The translations under genes were made by a program, and so were the position numbers. Below are positions 57,077-64,000 of a DNA stretch of 64,000 nt, in pieces. The notes below the pieces were generated by a model, which saw only the letters and a program-made list of their open reading frames with translations, was not told the origin of the DNA and searched no databases. The first letter of the stretch is position 1. Every line of letters begins with the position of its first letter. Location: the NCBI GenBank assembly GCA_003996215.1, contig QJPP01001947.1:310001-374000 (forward strand), written 5' to 3'. This stretch comes from Jaltomata sinuosa (taxonomy: Eukaryota; Streptophyta; Magnoliopsida; Solanales; Solanaceae).

Positions 57077-58418
57077 TAGTAACGCACAAATCGTGCTCCC
57101 CAAACTTAGAGGTCATGGAGATTGCAATAGCAAAAAAAAAATATAATTTCCCAGCGGATGTCAGAGTTGTACCCAAGGGAACAATGTAGTCGCGATCGAG
57201 CTAATAAAAAATCTAAGAAACTTATTGAAGTTAAATTAACGAAAGGGTAAAAAGATATCTAAAGGGGGGGTTTTAGATTAAAACTAAAAGATAAAGAAAA
57301 ACAAATAAAAGATAGAGTGATCAATGACTTTCACCTTGCTTTCTCCATGAAAGAATAACAAGGAAGAATTGGGAATGAGTATTCAATTCACAAGACTTGC
57401 ACTCGGTTGACACCTAGGTAGTCTTGGCTAAAGGTGCACTTAACTGTCTTTTGACTAATCAAGCGTACATCTCGTGTGCTCTTTCAAACCACCACGAGTG
57501 TGCAATAACCAAATATTCAATTGAGTGAATTGGGTTATCTCTAACCCCAATTCTTAGATGAGAGTTTCCGGCAACCAAACTATCTCTAGCCTTTGTCTAG
57601 AGTGAAAACCCCAAATCCCCACTATTGAATTTTTCCAAATTAGGGAAATCCTCTCTCAAGCAAAAACCCAAATTAGAAAGATAGGTCAATATTTGCAACA
57701 ATTGACTATAAATTCAAACATAGAGGATTCAATAGACCCAAATAATCAAACAAGAACAAAATCTATACATAATTCAATACCCAAACAAGTATTATCTCTA
57801 ATACAAACCCAAAATCTAGAGTCAACAAAACACCAATGAAATAGCAACAAAGAACAACAGTTGAAGAATGGAAACTAAGGACTTTACAATAAAGAACATC
57901 AAAATCTTCACTCATATGGTGTTGGTTGACGAACCTGCTCTCCAAGCGTGCCAAAAGTTGTGAGAATAGCCAAAGATCCAGCCAATTATATGATTCAAGA
58001 TGGGTTGGAAGTGTTTTATGTGAATTGCGATTTCCAAAAGTGGGAATTTCCAAATCTTCCCCGCATCTGCTTTCCTTCTTCGCCTTTGCGTAGTGTTCAC
58101 CATAATCGCGAAGGGTCTCTGTCTGGTTGACCTTTACGTACGCAAGTGGTACACCATATTCGTGGAGCTTCGACTTGGTTGGCCTTCGCATTTGTGGTTG
58201 GGACCCTGTGTTCGCAAAGGCATGTGCTCCTGCCAGCTACTTACTTCTCTGAATGGCCTCCTTTTGACTTATTTTCATCAGAATTCATCCTGAACACTTT
58301 TATAACACAAAGACCTGCAAAAGAGAAGTAATACATGTCAATTGCACTATTTTCCACTCTAAACTAGCAAAAGCATAGGCTTAAACGCTAAATAAGTAGG
58401 TAAAACACAGACTTCTCA
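57077..58418 (-). repeat. LTR-like segment of fragment G
   Basis: Begins TGAGAAGTCTGTG after the polypurine tract on the minus strand. Contains TTCGCGATTATGG-type sequence near 58090 and a terminal AAGTTTGGGGAGCACGATTTGTGC block near 57085-57110. The outer terminus is not certain. Frames of 60-142 codons here lack any known domain. Confidence 0.45.
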
Positions 58419-59769
58419 AACCCCCAAACTTGAACTATTGCTTGTCCTGAAGCAACTTAAAGCTTCCAACTCAAGAGGCATACAACAAAAGTGCAAATGA
58501 CAATACCACAAGCAAAGGAAATCCCTTTTCAAGCACCAAACATGACTTCGGTTGGTACTAACGATTAGTCAATCACATGATAACTTACTCTAAGCATTTC
58601 CTTCAATTCAAAACACAAACTCATGATGAAAAGGCACAATAAGAACAAGCAAGTGACAACAACCAATCCTCAAGATGTGACTCAAACCACTAGCTTACTA
58701 AAACATGCTCATTTGACTCATTTTCAGAGTTTATCAATGTCATCAACTATCCTAATTCGCATGCCCTCACAAGAACGAAAGTCCCAAAAACACATTATGT
58801 ACAAATACAATCACAAGGGACAAATACAAACACCCACGCTCACAAGGAAGTTCAAGTGCACACATGTCGAACCATAGGCTTGCCCTTCATGTAAATTGCC
58901 ACTAATGTATGGTAGCCAAACTTGGAATCACAAAGGACTTGCGGGTTATGATGTTTGCTAGGGTTAAGGTGAGGATCGCATTTGGTTCAAGTGACTACGC
59001 CTCCTTAATGCTCTTTGTTCTTATTTCGAACACCGCTCACATTTTCAATTTCAACTTCTCCTTATTTCTCCCTAACACAACCCAAGATTCCCATTTTTAA
59101 CTCATGATCATTCAACTCCTTATATGACCTTCACTTGGTAGCACCTATTTTTGCTTTTTATTTTGCTCATTGGATTGAAATTTTAGAGCAATTTTCAATT
59201 TTTATTTAATGTGAAACCTTGCACATTGAAGCGCATTTCCTTTCTTCTCCTCATTTAAACACATGCACCTCAAAACTTAGGCATTTGTCTATGTTGTCTT
59301 TCACTCCTCCCCCTCCCCCAAACTTAGGCTTTTAGCCTACATTTCATTTTCAAGCAATTAAGGAGGATGGGTGCAAAAATAGAGGTTCCAAAAAGGACAA
59401 GGTACTAAAAAGGTGCCAAAGAATGGTCACAATATCAAAGGGGTTCACTAGGATTTGATGTCATGGGAAGTCATTTGAGTTAAGTGGCTATCAAAAAGGG
59501 CCTAAGGTCATTTTTCAAGCTCGATTGTACCTAGAACTTTGCCTTGAATCACATTCGGGGCAAGTTCTAAATGACACTTATGCACAAGAATTATTCAACT
59601 AAACCTCACCACACATGACATGCAAATTATTTAAGAAGGATCAATTTTAACTTCCTAAACGATAACAAAGATGAGCCATTCTAAATTATTGCCGCTAATG
59701 AGCTAAGACTCACAAAAAGATCAAAGGAATTGTCACAAACATCATTCTTCACCATGATTGTTTCACAAA
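57077..59769 (-). mobile_element. Fragment G: 3' end of an Athila-like element
   Basis: On the minus strand the stretch from 59769 to 58433 is post-coding sequence, followed by AAGTTTGGGGG (polypurine tract, 58419-58432) and then an LTR-like segment (58418 down to 57077). It shares blocks with D's 3' region: AGAACTTGCCC (plus 59560 area versus 52410), AAGGGCAAGCCTATGGT (about 58870 versus 53086), and CAGGACAAGCAA next to the polypurine tract. No gag or pol is present. It interrupts a Tekay-type LTR; several hundred bases of that LTR are missing. The left edge is approximate. Confidence 0.6.
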
Positions 59770-61368
59770 ATTTTGGAAGGGACATAAGTAAAACGTTGAA
59801 ATGTAAAACATAAGACATAAATTAAAGTATGAGTTCAAAGTATAGGATCATATAACTTCATAGCTTGAAAATAATCATTTGAGACATTCTCTTAACCGAC
59901 ATAAACCATGTTGAGCTATATGGAGTCCAGTGTCATGCATCCATACTGAGAAAGGTTGTCCTAACCGGCCAAGGATAGAACCATGTCATAAGGATCCTGT
60001 CATAAGCCAAGGAGGGCAACCTACGATGGCAACATAGTTTTGGACTTGGGTTATCTGAACCCTCATCTCTCGGTGCATATACTAATCCCAAAACATATAA
60101 AATTAGCTCAGATACATGTGACATATCTAGATGTCAAACTTGTTCATAACTTATTCATACCTCAGATCGTCATACTACTCATGATTTTTTGTTAAGAGAT
60201 CGATTCATGAGCATTGATAGAACATCGGGTGTCTTGTCTTGCATAGTAATTCATAACTTGTAAACTTTCATGGCCTTAGTTCAATTTCATAATAATATAT
60301 AATTTCATAAAACATAGGAACTAGGCATGCACTAGCTTGAAAATTCATGAGAAATACATGTCATCAATTATCCAATTTTCTTAAATCAATTCATGCATGT
60401 AGGATTTGCAATATTTAGCTTCAATTCATAAAATAAGAATTCATATGTAAAAACTCATGCAATTTTAATAGAATTTCATAATAGAATCATAAGAAGGCAA
60501 TTTATAGCAAAACCCATAAGAATTGAGTAAGAACCCTAATTTGGAAGTTCATGAAATCACAATTTGAGATTAGGCGTTTTGGGCACAAGGGTGAAAGAAA
60601 CCCATTGTTGAATACCCACATACCTTGATTGTAGTTAACCCACTTGAAATTGAAAAGATTTAGGAGACTTGATCTTGGAGCTTGAGACTTGGAGAAGAAC
60701 TTTTCCTTTTTGGGAGTTGAATGAAGATTTGAGAAGGAACTTAGGCTAATAAGGTTAAAAACCATTCTTGAAATAGTAAAAACGACATCATTTAGGAGTT
60801 AAAAGGATGGGGAGTGACTAAAATACCCCTGGGACATAATTAAGAAAAAGCTGGAAAATGGACTGGTTTAAAGAATCATGAGTCAGTTGTATGGGTCATC
60901 GTTTGAACAACGACCCGTGGTTCTAACTCATGGTTCCTGACAGAAAATCCAAGCTGCAGAAAACCTTCTACGGGTCAACAGGACGGAGCCATAGAATGAA
61001 TGACGAGTCGTCATTTGGACTCGTGGTTCCTGGGGGACTTAGGTGGTCTCTTTATCAAACCAGACTCAAGACTACGGTTCTTCATTTTAACCACGACTCA
61101 TGGTTTCGGCTCATCATTGCTTAGGGACTTGTTAATCTTCTGATCTGGTTCCACAAGTGGACAATACGGACCCATGGTTTGAACCACGATCGGTAGAACT
61201 AACTCGTGGTTCCAGAGTAAAAACTGAACCAACAGAAAAGGAATCACGGTTCCATTCCACGACCTGTGGTTTGAACCATGGTCCGTGGTTTGGACTCTTC
61301 ATTCCTGGAACATGGAAATTTTTTGAGTTTCAGACTTAGATAGCTGGTTCAATTTCCGAGGTGTTATA
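59770..61368 (-). repeat. 3' LTR of element F, outer end missing
   Basis: Homologous to C and A LTRs from ACATAAGTAAAACG (near 59780) through TTGTCCTAACCGGCCAAGG (59955) to GAGGTGTTATA at 61368. The U3 half (60880-61330) carries the same CCACGACC/CATGGTTC palindromes. The first few hundred LTR bases (plus-strand left end) are absent. Confidence 0.82.
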
Positions 61369-61384
61369 ATATCTCCTCCTTGGG
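61369..61384 (-). other. Polypurine tract of element F
   Basis: The minus strand reads CCCAAGGAGGAGATAT beside the LTR, with AATGATCCC upstream. Confidence 0.82.
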
Positions 61385-61602
61385 ATCATTAATCCTCGAA
61401 TGAAGACTAAATAAGGGAAAACTGAAGAGAAAACATCCCAACTAGTCAACAAAACATGGAAATCAAGGAATAAACATGAAAAATGAACTTTCTAACATAA
61501 ATCATGATTGAATCAACTTCAAAAACTTGAATGCATGCTAAAATCATGAAGGGAACTGATGGAGTAGATTCAGAGGGACATAGTAAAGAGGAAAATATTA
61601 CC

Positions 61603-62935
61603 TCAAGCTGAAACTGAATTGGAAGGAAAGAGATGGGAATATTTGGCCTTCATGGCCTCTTATGCTTCCCAAGTAGCTCCTTCTACAATCTGGTTTCTTC
61701 AAAGAACTTTCACCGAGGTGACTTCTTTATTTCTCACCCTCCGGATATGACTGTAAAGAATCTCTACGTGAACCTCCTCATAGGTGAGACTATCCTTCAC
61801 ACCTATATATTCCAAGGGAACAATCAAGGTCGGATCACAAACACACTTCTTCAACAAGGAAATATGGAAAACGGGATGAACCGCTTCTAACTCTGATGGC
61901 AAATCCAACCCATAAGCAACCTTACCAACTCTCCTCAGAATCTGATTATGACCTAAAAAATAAGGACTAAGCTTTCCTTTCTTCCCCAATCTCATCACAC
62001 CCTTCATAGGCAACACCTTAAGGAACACCCAATCATTCACCTCAAATTATAACTCCCACCTCCTCATATCAGCATAGGATTTATGTCGACTCTGAGTGAT
62101 TTTCAACCTTTATTGAATAAGCGTAACCTTCTCCATAGTCTCATGCACTAAATTTGGGCCAATCAAGGTTACCTCACCAACCTCGAACAAACCAATTGGA
62201 GACCTACACCTACGGCCATAGAGCACCTCATACAGAGCCATCTGGATGCTAGAGTGAAAGTTATTGTTGTAGGCAAACTCGATAATAGGTAAGTGATCAT
62301 CCCAATTACCTTTGAAATCAATCACAAAAGCCACATATCCTCAAAATTATGAATAGTACGCTATGCCTGACCATCTATCTGAGGGTGAAAAGTTGTGCTA
62401 AGCTTCACCTGAGTACCAAGACCTCTCTGAAACAATATCCAAAACTGAGAAGTAAATTGAGTGCCCCTATCAGAAATGATGGACAAAGGAACACCATGCA
62501 ATCTAACTATATCCCGGATGTAGAGTAAGGCATAATAATCCACTAAATCTGTAGTCTTAATAGCCAAGAAGTGGGATGACTTAGTCATCCAGTCGACAAT
62601 CACGCAAATCGAATCATGATGCCTGCGACTATAAGGAAAACCCGTAATGAAATCCATATTGATCGGTTCCCACTTCAAAGTAGGAAGGTCAATATCCTGA
62701 ATTGTTCCACTCCATTGTTGATGCTCTACCTTCACTTGCTGACAGTTGGGACACTTAGCCATAAAGCCGCCTATGACCTTTATCATACTATTCTACCAAT
62801 AGACTTCCCGTAGATCACGGTACATCTTGGTGGCACCGGGGTGAATAGAGTATCTAGAACTGTGAGCCTCAGTCAAAATCTGTTGTCTCAACCCATCCAC
62901 ATCTGGCACACACAATTGACCCTGATAACAAAGTA
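61603..62935 (-). pseudogene. Integrase and chromodomain of element F, broken
   Basis: From 62935 downward: zinc-binding region with CPNCQQVKVEHQ (intact Cys pair), core 62361-62786 with MDFITGFPYSRRHHDSI (first acid) and IISDRGTQFTSQFW (second). At the third catalytic position the codon is TAG: DGQA then stop, where relatives have GQAER. Then FAYNNNFHSSIQMALYEVLY (62110-62334), GKKGKLSPYFLGH (61699-62040), and a chromodomain (SLTYEEVHVEILYSH) ending at TGA 61603. Confidence 0.87.
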
Positions 62936-63049
62936 CACCATCCACCCTTGGGAGAAAACCTCAACCCTTTGCTGATGGACTGCACCCTTTAGCTGAAGAA
63001 AAATTGGATCACTGTCTTTCGTTGCCTTTACCTCAGCTACCAAGGATGA

Positions 63050-64000
63050 CTCAAAACCATTCTAAACAATAACACCACCCTCAGTAGAGTCCATAAGTCG
63101 CACTCCCAATCGGGCCAGTGGATGAACATATTTTACCAATTCTTTCATCCCATTTTCAATCAAGGCCACACTACTCATGGATAGTCTACTAAGTGCATCT
63201 GCCACAACATTGGCTTTACCCAGATGGTAAAGCACACTCATGTCATAATCCTTAAGAAGCTCAAGCCATCTTATTTATCGCAAATTCAATTCTTTCTGAG
63301 TAAACACATATTGAAGACTTTTGTGATCGGTGAACACATCCACATGAATGCCATACAAGTAATGTCTCCAAATCTTCAACGCAAAGACCACGGCTGCCAA
63401 CTCAAGATCGTGAGTAGGTTAGTTCTTCTCATGAGTCTTAAGCTGTCTGGAAGAATAAGAAATTACCTTTCCCCGTTGCATCAACACACAATCCAACCCG
63501 ACACTGGAAGTATCACAATAAGCCATAAAATCATCTGAACCCTCTGGTAGGGTCAACACTGGAGTTGTGGTCAACCTAGTCTTCAATTCCTAAAAATGCT
63601 TTTCACACAAATTAGACCACTGGAATTTTACCTTTTTCTGAACCAAATGAGTCAAGGGTGAAGCAATGGAAGAAAACCCCTCCACGAACCTCCTGTAATA
63701 ACCAGCTAGATCTAAGAAACTCCAAATTTCCGAAGGGGAAGTAAGTCTAGGCCAGCTCTTCACTGCTTCAATCTTTTTCGAGTCCACACAAATACCATCT
63801 CCTTTCACAACGTGACCAGAAAAGCCACATACTGCATCAAGAACTCTCACTTGCTAAACTTAGCAAACAACTGACAATCCTTGAGAGTTTGCAACACAAC
63901 TCTCAAGTGGCCTACATGCTCCTCCTCACTCCAATAATAGATAAGGATATCATCAATGATCACAATCACAAACAAGTCCAACTATTTCTTGAACACTCGA
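63050..64000 (-). pseudogene. RNase H and RT (part) of element F
   Basis: RT enters from the right window edge, with the active-site box as IIDDILIY near 63950-63970. The connection (63590-63850: DGICVDSKKIEAVKSWPR, GYYRRFVEGFSSIASPL) and RNase H follow (63060-63540), with AYCDTS keeping the catalytic Asp that A, B and C have lost, and NVVADALSRLS-like sequence. A frameshift lies near 63830 and stops near 63590. Confidence 0.87.

Larger units (their letters stand above)
59770..64000 (-). mobile_element. Element F: Tekay/Del-type Ty3/gypsy retrotransposon, 3' part
   Basis: A 3' LTR without its outer end (59770-61368), a polypurine tract, then chromodomain, integrase, RNase H and RT on the minus strand, cut by the window end within RT. 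Its LTR differs clearly from C's in the middle (60130-60450), so F is a separate copy and not part of C. Confidence 0.88.

Noticed and set aside
57763..58191. 142-codon minus-strand frame as a host gene.
   Set aside because: No recognisable domain, AT-rich ends, and it lies inside the LTR-like part of fragment G.

Overview
The window is plant nuclear DNA made almost entirely of nested LTR retrotransposons of the Ty3/gypsy superfamily. I see no convincing host gene, tRNA, rRNA or CRISPR array. The mix of chromodomain-bearing Tekay/Del-type elements and Athila-type elements, with insertions inside insertions, fits pericentromeric heterochromatin of a dicot. Solanaceae is my best guess, from general resemblance of the repeats, and it is not proven here.

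Layout. (1) 1-314: unassigned flank. (2) 315-9561: element A, minus strand, a Tekay-type element with two LTRs of about 2 kb and a decayed gag-pol. (3) 9562-32732: element E1, plus strand, a large element with LTRs over 3 kb and no coding capacity. Inside E1 lies E2 (10866-19473), a full second copy of the same family that landed in E1's internal region. Inside E1's 3' LTR lies element B (23026-31483), a Tekay-type element with a perfect ATAGT target duplication. (4) 32733-35361: an AT-rich island with no recognised element. (5) 35362-57076: element C, minus strand, Tekay-type, split by element D (40455-55047), a 14.6-kb Athila-type element flanked by a perfect AGGGG duplication. (6) 57077-59769: fragment G, the 3' end of another Athila-like element on the minus strand. 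(7) 59770-64000: element F, minus strand, Tekay-type, running off the window.

How the parts relate. In A, B, C and F the order along the element is LTR, Met-tRNA primer site, Gag, protease, reverse transcriptase, RNase H, integrase, chromodomain, polypurine tract, LTR. D has an Asp-tRNA primer site, Gag, a DLGAS-type protease, RT, RNase H, integrase, then a long 3' region with an extra ORF behind a possible spliced leader, and then the 3' LTR. Every coding region is broken by stops and frameshifts, and several catalytic acids are gone, so none of the copies looks autonomous now. The E family has primer site and LTRs but no gag or pol, so it would have depended on enzymes from another element; its primer site and pre-LTR motif resemble those of A, B, C and F.

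Order of events inferred from nesting: E1 before E2 and B; C before D. The most unusual content is in the E family: LTRs carrying a 39-bp hairpin-forming minisatellite and clusters of a GCTATAGC palindrome. D's post-pol region, with a candidate leader intron and repeated GGGAGGCAACCC hairpins, comes next.
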